From: Strongylocentrotus droebachiensis
Lineage: Eukaryota > Echinodermata > Echinoidea > Camarodonta > Strongylocentrotidae
Direction: 5' to 3'
Length of the DNA stretch: 64,000 bases
Assembly: GCA_035222895.1 (NCBI GenBank)
Contig: JAVYIG010001049.1
Location: 310,001 to 374,000 of the forward strand
Shown piece after piece: positions 32,959 through 44,314 of this stretch; position 1 is the stretch's first letter, and the number at the start of each line of letters is the position of its first letter. The notes under the pieces are model-generated. The model had not been told where the DNA came from. It saw nothing but the letters and a program-made list of their open reading frames with translations, and did not search any database. Position numbers and translations under genes: made by a program.

Positions 32959-34885
32959 GAGAGAGAGAAGGAAAAGAAGGGAAAGGGAAAGAGGAGAGAA
33001 AGGGAAACAAGAAGAGGAAGAAGAAAAGAAAAGAGGGAAGAAGGAGATCGGGGGGGGGGGGAGGACTTGCCTCCCAGGCTGTTGCCTCCCCCCCCCAAAT
33101 CAAAAAATAAAAGAGAAGGAATGAAAGGGAAAGAAAAAAGGAAAAGAGGAGATAAAGGAAAGGAAAAAAGAGGAAGAAGAAAAGATAAGAAGGGGGATAT
33201 CAGTTGCAATTTTCCCGCCAACAAGTTGTGGATCAGGGGGGGGGGGGGCAAAAGGCCCTTGCTCCCCCCCCGTCCCCGTTAAAAAAAAAGGGGGAGAAAA
33301 GAAGGGGAGATCAGTTGTGGTTAATCCCGCCAACAATTTGTGGAGCGGGGTGGGGGTCAAAATGACCTTCCCCCCCCCAGCAAACCTAAAAGAGAGAGAC
33401 AAGGAAGGGAAGGGAAAGGGAAAGAGGAGAGAAAGGGAAAGAAGAAAAAAAGAGAAAGAAGAAAGGTAAGGGATATCAGTTGCAATTTTCCCGCCAACAA
33501 GGTGTAGATCGGGGGGGGGGGGGGGCTTTGGGGAAATAAAATTCAAACGAGGTTTATTTCTAATTCCATAACGGTGGTTTACAAAATGCTGAAATGACAT
33601 AATTTTCCGAGATTTTACCTCACTTTTATTTAAGTAAATTATACTTTTTTATGCGTTTGTTGGAAAATGACAAATTCCTAAATTTAAAGCCAGGCAAGAA
33701 AATGCTTCTTGAGATGCCCATATGTCAGGGCCCGCGGAACCGCGGGGATCGGGATCCTCGAGACCCCCCCCCCACTTTTTTTGAAAAATATATTAAAGAG
33801 AAATAGAAAGAAAGAGAGCAAGAAAGAAAAAATAGTTAACTGCCAGTGTCACAAAATAATGAGGTATCAAAATATGCTCATCTGACCATGATTAAATGCC
33901 TAAAACCCCGAGGGCTCTGCCCCCTGGATTACACCTAGGGCCCTAAGGCGGGCCCTTAGATGCTCATCTGACGGTAATTTAATGCCTAAAACCCCTAAAA
34001 AGGGGCCTAAAAAGGGGGAAAATAAATTCAGACGAGGATTATTTTCGAGAGCGGTACAACGAATCGTCTTCTTTCTCTAATAATTTAAAGAAACGTCGAA
34101 GCTTCCGCGCTTCGCGCGGGAGGGGAGGGAACTGAATTTAGACAAGGATTAAGAGTCGAGAACGGTACAACGAATCGTCTTCTTTCTCTGATGATGTAAT
34201 GAAATGTAAAAATTTCCGCGCTTTGCGCGGAAGGGGGGGGGGGAAACTAAATTCAGACGAGGATTATTTTCGAGAGCGGTACAACGAATCATTTTCTTTC
34301 TCTAATGATTTAATGAAACGTAAAAGCTTCGCGCAGGAGGGGGGAACTGAATTTAGACGAGGATTAAAAGTCATAACGGTACAACGAATCGTCTTCTTTC
34401 GCTAATGTTTTAATAAAACGTAAAAGCTTCCGCGCTTCGCGCGGGAGGGGAAAAATAAATTCAGACGAGGATTATTTTCGTGAGCGGTACAACGAATCAT
34501 CTTCTTTCTCTAATAATGTAATGAAACGTCGAAGCTTCCGCGCTTCGCGTGGGAGGGGAGGGAACTGAATTTAGACAAGGATTAAGAGTCGAGAACGACA
34601 CAACGAATCGTCTTCTTTCTCTAATGATGTAATGAAACGTAAAAAACATAATTCAGACGAGGATTATTTTTGGGAACGGTACAACGAATCGCCTTCTTTC
34701 TTTAATAATTCATTGAAATGTCGAAGCTTCCGCGCTTCGCGGAGGAGGTAGGGGAAAAAAATCGCCCCTCCCTGCACCCATCCCCCACCATTACGTTACT
34801 GCTGGTCACCATTACGTACCAATATTTGGCTCGCATAATTTCAAATTTGGGCCCCCCCCCCTAAGAAATCCTGGATCCGCGCCTG
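32875..34885. mobile_element. hAT-type non-autonomous element with 8-bp target duplication
   Basis: Ends are CAGGCGCGGATCCAGG and its inverse CCTGGATCCGCGCCTG. Directly outside, TAGTCTGT is duplicated exactly (32867-32874 and 34886-34893). An 8-bp duplication and CAGG-type tips are hAT hallmarks. The 2011-bp interior has no transposase. It has poly-G and GA-rich blocks (32890-33500), two inverted units of the 110-bp repeat seen at 30830-32060 (33840-34010), and a minisatellite with the hairpin CCGCGCTTCGCGCGG (34020-34760). Confidence 0.85.
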
Positions 34886-36515
34886 TAGTCTGTAGTAATA
34901 GTATCTATTTTGCCACTCATGTAAAGTTTTCATTAGTGTTTAAGCAAACCCGATCATTGCCAGTAGGTGTATTGTTTTGTTTTTAAATCGGAAATACAGG
35001 GCATATTTAGTGATGCAGATTGTTTAGTCTACAGGTCCTGTTACTGTGCCTGCAACTATTGTTCTGATGTTGTGTGAATCTCAATGATACCTTTATGCTA
35101 ATACCTGCCCCATCCAGCCAGGCTGGGGTGGCCTAACGGCCGCAGGATCACCGACCTGCACATAGCACTACCTATCCCCCTCAAACACACACATACACAC
35201 CCAACATCTATGCCCGACATATGTATGTTCGTGTGATTCTCACTGATACAGTGTTTATGCCCTGCCCTGCCCCGGGGTTATGTAGTCTTGTTTAAAGTTT
35301 AGGTGTTTGTTTTGGGGTCAAAATAGTTGAATTGTAGTTATAAATGAAATAAAAACAACAAAAACTATAAAATACATGAGTTAAAAAACAATGAAATACG
35401 TAAGAAATTATCAAAACAAGAGATAACATAAGGAATAACCTGACTCTTCAATTTGTTTGTGTTGCATTACTATTCCAAATGTTCTAACAAATATATGTAG
35501 TGAAAAAAGAATGCTTAAATATGAATAATATATGATTTATGGGCAAAATGTGAATGTTATGACCTAATTTGCATAAATTACCATAAATATGCAAATTAGT
35601 GAATTTTTCAAAAAAATTGAAATTACCATAGTATTATATACACTTCACTTGACATGCATGCAAATTTTCGCGGCGATCGGCGTTGAAACGGCCGAGATCT
35701 TAGGGGGCATATGGAAACGTTGTATCATCCGCTCAATCTGACTTGCGGGCAAAGAACAAATAAGCATTTTCCCATGAAAAAGTGAAGTTTTCTAAAATGT
35801 GCGTTTCTTTCCAGCATTGGGGCGCCCGGGAGTCACTCGGGTAACATTTCATAAAGTATAATATAAAAAGACCATATGCAAATTTTCTGTACTTTCGTCG
35901 GAAAAAATACATTTATCCAGCACAATGTCGTCTCTTTTTGCATTGGAGAAGAGCAAATAGCGAGTTTCAATCACACTTTGGCCGCTCTCGCAAGCTCTCA
36001 CTCGTTTCACTGTGGTCAAGCGACTTTGGGGCAAGCGGTTAATGAAAATACTAATCGTTAGCTTTCTTCTGGTATTAAACTTGTTTTGATTGATTGTATA
36101 ATTTTGTCGGAATAAAGGAAACAAAAAGGCTCGACCAATAACTTATCAGCGTCTGAATTGACCTTTTGACCTTGAATTCCCTGATGCAAGCGCACTAATG
36201 ACGTCATCTTCGCTAAATCGGTGTCTTTTATCGTAAAATGCGACACTTTCACAATGTTTATACATCTTTTTTAATTATTAGTAAGATATAACATATTTTG
36301 TCTGATATCACTGAAGTTTTGGGTATTATTTAACGAGTAATTTTTAAATAAGAGCCATTTTACTGTTTTATTTTACTGGATCGTACCATTAAAGTCGCAG
36401 GGTAGAAAGATGCATTTTCCAACCGCGCCAAATTTAATTTACGTTCCGACATTCTATTAAATGGGTTCGTGTTGTTAAGAATCCATTGCTTTCTGCTCCA
36501 CCAAACGTCCACATG

Positions 36516-36812
36516 CGGAGTCGTTTATCAACTAAATTATTCAAATTTATGGATGCTTCCTTCCCAGGTGTTCGTGTTGTTGAAGCATTTCATTCACCTG
36601 CTATCATTCTTTGTACTCCAATTGCCAGAACGCAAATTACATTTTGTTTTTATAGTTTCATCGGAGTCGTTTATCAACTAAATTATTCAAATATATGAAT
36701 GCTTCCTCCCCAGGTGTTTGTGGTGTTTATGCATTTCATTCATCTGTTATTATTCTTTGTACTCCAATTGTTAGAATACAAAATGCATTTTGGTTGTATA
36801 GTTTCATGCAAT
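36516..36812 (+). repeat. Tandem duplication, unit about 146 bp
   Basis: CGGAGTCGTTTATCAACTAA occurs at 36516 and 36662 and is followed in both by TTCTTTGTACTCCAATTG and TATAGTTTCAT. Two diverged units, non-coding. Confidence 0.75.
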
Positions 36813-37269
36813 AAGTAAGTCAATAAAAGAGTATGTTCTGCACAATAAAAACAATGTGTGTCCCTATTGTACAATGTAATGTGTCCCCTCATTTTGTAAT
36901 AGTTAATTTACCCATTCACATAATGGAACTACCTGCCCGATGAAGCCAGTGACCCGTGACCCCTGAGCACTCAACACCGTGTGGGAGTCAGTTTGTGGTC
37001 AACTTCTTTTATGAGACACTATACAAGCAAACGTTTCCATATGCGGGGGTCAAATAGACCCCCCCCCCAGTAAAAACCCGGTCTGAAATAGCCTAGTTAA
37101 AATAGGGTTAACGCCCTCCTTTTAACTTAAAACAATTCATATAAATGTTCAATTCACTCAATCAAAAATGCCTCATTATGTACCATAGAGCATATTAAGT
37201 TTAACAAATTTCCGGACCCCACACCGTAAAGGCTTCGCGGTTCGCGCTCGCAATTTCGTACATTTTACG

Positions 37270-37308
37270 CCCCCCCCCCCCTTCGGACAAATCCTGGATC
37301 CGCCCCTG
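37270..37308 (-). mobile_element. hAT-type terminus (CGGATCC family)
   Basis: A poly-C run, then AATCCTGGATCCGCCCCTG, an inverse tip of the same family. Partner end not identified. Confidence 0.45.
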
Positions 37309-37476
37309 ACTTCAAGAACTTACGCTGAGTAAGACTGGGTCGGTGGCAAGTTCGTCCGAGTAAGACGGTATGGACAGCTAATGGTGTAAGTAAAATATTT
37401 ATGGGATATTTACTGCGGCAGGGATTAGCTTACGCCGACTAGGAAGCCCCCGTTGAACATGACTATAATATAAAGG

Positions 37477-37478
<2 letters not shown>

Positions 37479-37512
<34 letters not shown>
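37479..37512 (+). repeat. GT microsatellite
   Basis: GT repeat in non-coding DNA. Confidence 0.9.
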
Positions 37513-37516
<4 letters not shown>

Positions 37517-38199
37517 CATTCGTGTGTGGGGGGCGGGTAGAGGAGGGGGTCTGGGTGCACTATTGTGTCGGCCTGCCTTTGAGATTTGTCCAAAGTGAAA
37601 TCATGCAATGATTGTTTTTTTGTGTACACCTCACAATCATCGTTGTCAGTACTAAAATCATTGAGAGAGAAAGAGAGAGAGAGAAGGAGAAAGAACACAG
37701 ACACAGAAAAAAAAGCTTTCCTTTTATGAAATTGCTTTCTCTTTTTTTCTCAATAATAAGTGCTTCCTCAAGTATTTTCAAGTAAAATAACAAAAACTAA
37801 TACCAGTGAGTCTAAATACATTCTCACAAATTCTACACGTTTTACTGTAAGCAGATTTGCATGTCGACCACGTCAGCGCTTCTGGACACGCACGAACGAG
37901 AAGAGTTGGCTGCTGTGCTGGCCTTGGTGCAAAATAACCCTCTCCAATTATCATCTTAACAATGTAATTTGTCACGATTAAACGATAACAGTTTATTAAT
38001 TATTAAGGGGGGAGGGTAATTGTTCCCCCGTTAGGAGAGGCTTATCGTTTTAGCAAAGCTTTAAGATGTTTGAAATTTGTTTGAGATAATGTGTAAGCCC
38101 TTGCCAGGGAGCAGCAGATTTAAGTAAATTTAGGAAAAATCCGGCATGCCTGTAATCGTTCCAAAAAAGGTTACCTGTATTTTTTTTTAAGCACGATGA

Positions 38200-41160
38200 T
38201 GTTTGATCGAGGGATATCACATTGTACACTTCAGAAAGTACCTTGCCGAAGACTATTTAAGGATATCTTGTCAATACTAATTTATATTCAAGTATCCATT
38301 GTGTAAGTTATTATCATCGCCTTATCGGAGGGCCAACACACGTAAAACAAACTTCTATTTCAATCATTAACACTGGCCTGATTACCTCCACTGTAAGGAT
38401 ATCAAGCACAAATATATGAAATTTAATATAATCCATGGGCCGCGGAACCTGGGAGCGAGGCCGCAGGGACAGCAGCCCCCGTACTTGTTCAGCACACACC
38501 CTACTTCGTCGGCTGCCCATAAGAAGGCTATAACTTCCATTAAAGGAAAAGTCCACTCCAAAAAATAACTTATTTCCAATAGAAGCAGAAAAATCAGACA
38601 AACCAATGAAAAAAAGTTTGAGCAAAATCAGATAACTAATAAGAAAGTTATGATTTTTTGAAAAAGTATATAAAAATATGGAACAATGGAAATCACTACA
38701 CAAATTTCCAATTTGGTACTTTTACAGACTTCTTCAACAATGCATAATTTTCTTATTAGATATCCGATTTTGCTCAAACTTGTTTATCTTATCTTATCTA
38801 TTTCTAGCTACCTTTATTCAGGTGCTGGTATATTTTTTTTTTGTGTGTGGAGGAGGGGGAGGGGGGTCCTGGGGTTTTTGTGAATGTATTTTTGTATAAT
38901 TAATTATTTTATTATGAAGAACAACTATTGTGGGGGGGGGGGGAATTTAGGGACCTATATGCTACTCGCTACGACTTACGAGATGACAAATAGATTTTAT
39001 TTATCTTTAGTCACCTGGTGCAGTTTAGGATTTGTAATTATTTATTTATTTATTATTTATACGTTCATTCATGGGGGGGGGGGGGGGAGCCTGATTTCTT
39101 GAATTAATTTTTTTACATGTGTCTATCTTAAATTCTTTAAAAAAAAAGAAAAAATTATATTGGGTATGGGAATGTAGTGGGGGCTGGCTTAAGTGGCCGC
39201 TACTCCCTGTATTTATGTTCCGTTAAGCGATATCACTTGAATTTTTGTCGATTTTAGAATGAAGGTCTACATTGCCTGAAAATCGCTCATCTAAAGATAT
39301 ATTTGTAAGTTGAAAACAACTCAGAGGTTATGTATTTGATTTGTTTCAAGTTTCCTTTTTTAAGCTCTTATCATTTCGCGTTATCACAGGGCCTTCTGTA
39401 AAACAAACTTTAATTGTAATCATTAACAGCACTGGTGACCTCCACTGTAAGGTTATCAGACATAAATAAATCAAATGTAATATGGCATAATCACTTAATA
39501 TTGGGATTACTGAGCAGGCCATGCTCGAACTTCGTATTTTTTTGCGGTAGGCCTACTTATACAACAGGCGATGAAATAGACCGTTATTTATTCAAGTGTC
39601 AAAATGCCCTTCTGTTACAGTCTACAATTTTCCCTCCGTACAGAAATGCAGAAAATGGTAGGCAAATGCGTGCGGTTGCTTCAGTTGTATGTATACTATG
39701 GTAGACATTTGTACGAGATATACCGGGCAAGAAAAGGAGTTGTTTTATTGCACGCTTATCCTATATTAAAGCATTATTTGGTGTCACGTGATAGCTTCTC
39801 AACCAAGTTTACATTGCCTAAAAAAAAAAAATTGTCAATAGAAACAAATTTGGAAGTCATTTATTTGAATGATGTTAATTCTCCATTCGTTCACTTCATA
39901 ATATCATGTCGACTTATCACAGGACCTGCTGACGTAAAATAGACTTTCATTTCAATCATTAACAGCGCTGATGACAGCCGTAAGGATGCTTTTAACAAAA
40001 AAAAACTTTTTTTCTTTCTATTCATATCAATGACTAAATAGACGTTACTATACTTCCTCGATATATTTGATACTTTTGGCCTTGGGGTATTTTACAATGA
40101 AATGTCTACATGTGCCTCGCTAAGAATCTTTTAAAAAGAAGAAGAAACAAATGAAGGGGGGAGGGGGAGGGCTTGAGGTGCCATTATTGGCCCTATTTCT
40201 GTTAAGCTCGATCAAGGGATATTACTTGTGTACTTCGTGGGCTGTCCGTAAGAAGGCTATTACAGCCACTAACAATACATACCTCCTAAAGAAACTGTTT
40301 TTACGTACGACCATTAGCTGTAGGATTCGAGAATGCATAGATTAGTATTTCATAATGAGATTCGTCTTGCTCGGTTGCTCTGCTCGCTCCGCTAGCAAGC
40401 ACAATTTAACAACCTGCAAAGCTATGCATTGTGGCTCTTTAAACTCTTTAGGTAAGATCTATAACCATTGGAGGCGTGACTGAGTGAAATACACATTTTA
40501 AATAGTGCCCCATAGAGGGTCAGTGACTCCAAGGGAATGAGGGATGTCTCTCTCTGGGGAATGATTAACATTCTCCCTCTTGACTGAAGAAATCGCCATA
40601 AGGTATCTAAATTAACCTATCCTCATTTTGAAAATGGAGATCGGGAGCTAGATTTGCCTGTGTGGTAACACAAATATTATCTTTTAGACAATGCATGTCA
40701 TTCGGGGGAGGGGGATGCTTTATGGTTCTTGAATTCATTTTCTACATGTGTCTGGTCTAAAATTTGTTATAATCAAGAAATAACTTGTGGAGGGGTTTAT
40801 TAATAGAAACACAAAATCTAACGTCATTTATTTGAATTATGTCAAGTCTCCATTGTTTAATTTTTTATCATTTCGCCTTATCACAAGGACTACATACGTA
40901 AATAGACTTTATTTTCAATCAATTACAGATATCAAGCAAAAATATATCAAATGTGATATGGCGTAATCAATTGATATCGGAAGTACTAATCAGGCTATAC
41001 TTGAACTTCGTATCTTTTGCAGTAGGCCTAGTTATTGCCTCTAGACTTGATTTGATGACCAGCGATCAAATAAACCAATCAAATATTTATGCAAATGTCA
41101 AAGTGCCCTTCTGGTTATCATTTACTTACATTAAACAAATTTCCGCCAATTCCATTACAA
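38200..41160 (-). repeat. Four-unit diverged duplication
   Basis: Units share CGCCTTATCACAGG, then AAACTTTATTTCAATCATTA, then ACCTCCACTGTAAGGATATC, at about 38315-38400, 39380-39460, 39905-39995 and 40870-40935. On the minus strand the last block reads GATATCCTTACAG|TGGAGGT, an acceptor-like site in the first two units, lost in the others. Units also share ATATGGCATAATCA and GAACTTCGTATTTTTTGC segments. Confidence 0.6.
38535..38800. mobile_element. Short inverted-repeat element related to 43585-44314
   Basis: AAAGTCCACTCCAAAAAATA, AGAAGCAGAAAAATCAGAC and AACTAATAAGAAAGTTATG are followed by their inverse (CATAATTTTCTTATTAGATA, GATTTTGCTCAAACTTG). The centre is much shorter than in the other copy. 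Confidence 0.65.
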
Positions 41161-42119
41161 ATAAATAATTCAGCAATTTGAAGGCAGTTATATAAAGATC
41201 AAATGGATTCCTTACGCATTATACGGCACTAAACAATATTATAGTCTATTTAGATCTGTAACCTCATTTCAAATACCGTGCAAGTTATAAGCAAAGTACA
41301 AACATCTTAACAATCTCCTGTTTTCTCAAATTGAATATTTTGGTAACACCATGAATTAGCCTCACCGAAAGGCTAATTCATTTTCCGCAATCATTATTGC
41401 GCTGTTGGGTCGAAATTTGACATTAGATGGCTAAGTGAATGTGACCAAAATAATTAGTATTGTTAGTAAAATAGTAAAGTCACCTTTTTCTTTGTTTTGC
41501 GTCAAGTTAACAGTGCCAGGAATGACATACGAAATGATAGAGGGATATGAGTTACGTTCCATATTTGCGATGAGGATTTATTGACCTCTAATATCAGCTT
41601 TGGAACACCAATCAGTGTCTTATTGTACAAAATTGTTTATGCTCTTCGAGAGTTATAGTTCATTTTCCTACCTACTTTTACGAAAGTTACCACTAAATAC
41701 TCTTCTTTTCCTAAAATATATGGTAGGCTTAGTTTTTCTTTTCTTGTAATAGATCTACCAATAGAAAAAATTCACTTCAAACTTTGGGCATTGAAATATA
41801 AAATGATCGATTGTTTGTAATATATAATGTTTGGCAATATTCTCCGAGTCCGATATCGTGTTTAAGTCAGATATTTATAGTAATTAATGCTTTACTTACC
41901 AAGTCTGACTTGATGTATGGACCAATGGGTCTTTTCAGTCAAATCGTTTAATTCTGAGAGTTCTTTAAAGATCGCGTTAAATGTCATTTAGATAACTACC
42001 TTTCTGCCCCATGGATTTGTTATAAATGTCTGCTTCTGTTATAAAAAAAAATCACTTTAATTTAGTTTTTTCTTTTCATTGTTAAGTCACGTATGTCTGT
42101 GTTTTGTTTAATCTAACCT
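41161..42119. other. AT-rich non-coding interval
   Basis: Nothing recognised apart from the left flank of the decayed RNase H element. Confidence 0.5.
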
Positions 42120-42520
42120 TTTTTTTTAGCCAGTGATTCGGCTCGTTCATTTCCAAATGGACCACAATGGGCTGACAACCCCTAACATTTTACTTCCATA
42201 CCATTACTTCAGCCTGTAACATTTCCATATATTTCTACCACTATACTTAGTTATTTGTTATTTTGAATGGCATTCAAAGCTGTGATTGAATCAGTCCGAA
42301 GAACCACTGCATTTGAAATTATATTATTCTATCCATTCCAGTGCTATTAGAATGTCAACCAATTCAGCCCTAATAAGAGTGGTATTATATATTTTGTAGA
42401 ATGAATTTATTTTAATTTTCAGTGTACACAAAGCTATTTCTGTATCAACTCCGCATCGTTTAGAGGCATCTGTGTAAGTTGTAAAACAGTAGTCCCAATT
42501 TTAACGAATAATTTCATTAG
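42120..42520 (-). pseudogene. Decayed RNase H domain of a non-LTR retrotransposon
   Basis: Three minus-strand pieces in different frames give an RNase H fold in order: YCFTTYTDASKRCGVDTEIA with RAELVDILIALEWIE (about 42500-42325), VVLRTDSITALNAI (about 42305-42245), and HCGPFGNERAESLAK (about 42165-42120). The TDAS, AEL, TDS and GNE...A motifs are the catalytic signature of LINE RNase H. Frameshifts between the pieces show it is dead. Such a domain occurs in I, LOA and related clades, so this is a different lineage from the CR1/L2-like copy. Confidence 0.72.
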
Positions 42521-42802
42521 TGTAGGTTCTTGATTCTACTTGTGACGAGAACTGTTTACTGAGATTATATTTAATTCAGGTTGAAATGTTGTAGTGCCAA
42601 TATGGTTTTCAGCCGGATTATTATTTTTTGATGCACAGAAATAATTTTTTTTTTTTTTTTTTTTTTTTTTTATCTATGAAAATATTTCTTTCTCAGATTC
42701 AAAGGCATTTCACCACACTTTATTTGCAGAGCATTTAGAGAGGTTAGTTGACTTCCGCCGGTGGTTAACTTGAGAGCCTGATCGATGTTGTATAGAGTCT
42801 AA

Positions 42803-43154
42803 TACACCAGTTTATGGTTACAACAGTGCGCAAGCGCAGACATGGGCGCCATTTTAACTTACGGGTAAACAGTTACGGTTTGTAGGTCAGTGGTTTGTTT
42901 ACCCGTAAGTTAAAATGGCGCTAGAGGTCAGTGGTTTACGCGTAAATTAAGACGACGCCCATGCAAATATGATGTGAGCGCACAGTGCAAGCAGTGACCC
43001 AACAAAACATGCGCATCTGAAAACATTGATGACATCACTGCTTGCGCTATGCGCTCACATTATATTTGCATGGGCGCTATCTTAATTCACGCGTAACCTA
43101 AATGGTTTGTTTACCCGTAAATTAAAACGGCGCCCATAACCGTAAACTGGTGTA
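42803..43154. mobile_element. Foldback MITE (TACACCAGTTTACGG family), copy 2
   Basis: Same tips and the same GGGCGCCATTTTAA and GCGTAAATTAAG blocks as copy 1, with a longer centre (GATGTGAGCGCACAGTG, then its inverse). TA at both ends. Confidence 0.75.
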
Positions 43155-43190
43155 TTTCTTTTTGAGATAATAACTCGCACACTGACTTAA

Positions 43191-43584
43191 CCCTGCTGGA
43201 AAGAACACACTCATTCACAGTGTGAATTACACTGTAAATCACAGTGTGCTCCACAATGTTAAATTGGGCGCGTTTTCACATTGTGGTTCACAGTGTGGAT
43301 AACCGGAAAAGGAAATAACACACTCATTCACAGTGTGAATCATACTGTGTTTCACACTGTGAATCATAGTGTGCTCCACAATGTTAAATTGGGCGCGTTT
43401 TCACATTGTGGTTCACAGTGTGGATAACCGGAAAAGGAAAGAACACACTCATTCACACTCATTCACAGTGTGAATCACACAGCTCGACACTGTGTTCACA
43501 GTGTAAACTGTGATTTCACACTGTGATTCACACTGTGATTCACATTGTGAATGAGTGTGAATGAGTGTGTTCTTTCCAGCAGGG
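43191..43584. mobile_element. MITE built from TTCACAGTGTGAA palindromes
   Basis: Inverted tips of about 30 bp begin CCCTGCTGGAAAGAACACAC. The interior holds an internal duplication (units of about 113-125 bp beginning CACACTCATTCACAGTGTGA) and at least ten half or full TTCACAGTGTGAA palindromes. It directly abuts copy 2 of the foldback family on one side and another inverted element on the other. Confidence 0.8.
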
Positions 43585-44314
43585 AAAGTACACGTCCTCT
43601 CCAAAAATAACTTATTTTCAATAGAAGCAGAAAATCAGACAAACCGTCCAATCAAAAAAAGTTTGAGCACAATCGGATACCTAATAAGAAAGTTATGAAT
43701 TTTTGAAAAAGTATATAAACAAATTGCCAATTTGGTTATCAGTTTGTGACGTCGTGTCCTCACTATTTATCAATTGCTTTATTATAGTTTAATCCCATAA
43801 ATTTCCCTTCTTATCCCCCAAAACTTGTTTCCCGCATACCTTTGCCCAGGTTATATGATTTGTATCATATTGCGTGCATGACATTTCACAAAATCTTTTA
43901 TGAACTTTGAAGAATTGATACTATTTTCTTAATATTTGTATTGTATTCATAATTATTAATTTAATATATAAATAGTTCATACAAATTCACATTTTCATGA
44001 TTTAACTGAAAATATCATTCTAACTTGGATGCTGATGTGAAGAAATAAGATTCTTAGGGGGGAAATAGGAAATTTATATTATCAATATAAAGAAAATAAT
44101 TAGTGGATAGTGAGGACATGACATCACAGACTGATGAGTGAGTTCCCAAATTGTCTTGTGCTTTTCATTGTTCCATAGTTCTACATATTTTTTCAAAAAT
44201 GCATAACTTTCTTATTAGTCATCCGATTTTGCTCAAACTTGTTTTGATTGGTTTGTCTGATTTTTCTGCTTCTATTTAAATCAAGTTATTTTTGGAGTGG
44301 ACTTGTCCTTCAAG
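43585..44314. mobile_element. Long inverted-repeat element, arms about 180 bp
   Basis: The left arm (CTCCAAAAATAACTTATTTT, AGAAGCAGAAAATCAGACAA, TAATAAGAAAGTTATG) is inverted at 44110-44314. Both arms continue inwards with TTTGTGACGTCGTGTCCTCA-like sequence. A shorter relative lies at 38535-38800. No coding capacity. Confidence 0.75.

Larger units (their letters stand above)
34894..38199. other. Non-coding interval
   Basis: No coding signal. Contains a roughly 100-bp diverged repeat near 35090-35290, the 146-bp duplication at 36516, one hAT-type tip and a GT microsatellite. Confidence 0.5.

Noticed and set aside
32861..33600. Several frames over 60 codons on both strands
   Set aside because: They arise from poly-G, poly-C and GA-rich DNA within the hAT-type element.
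25154..37308. A single 12-kb hAT composite with ACTTC at both ends
   Set aside because: Only five bases match and hAT elements make 8-bp duplications. With several tips in the window a 5-base match by chance is plausible.
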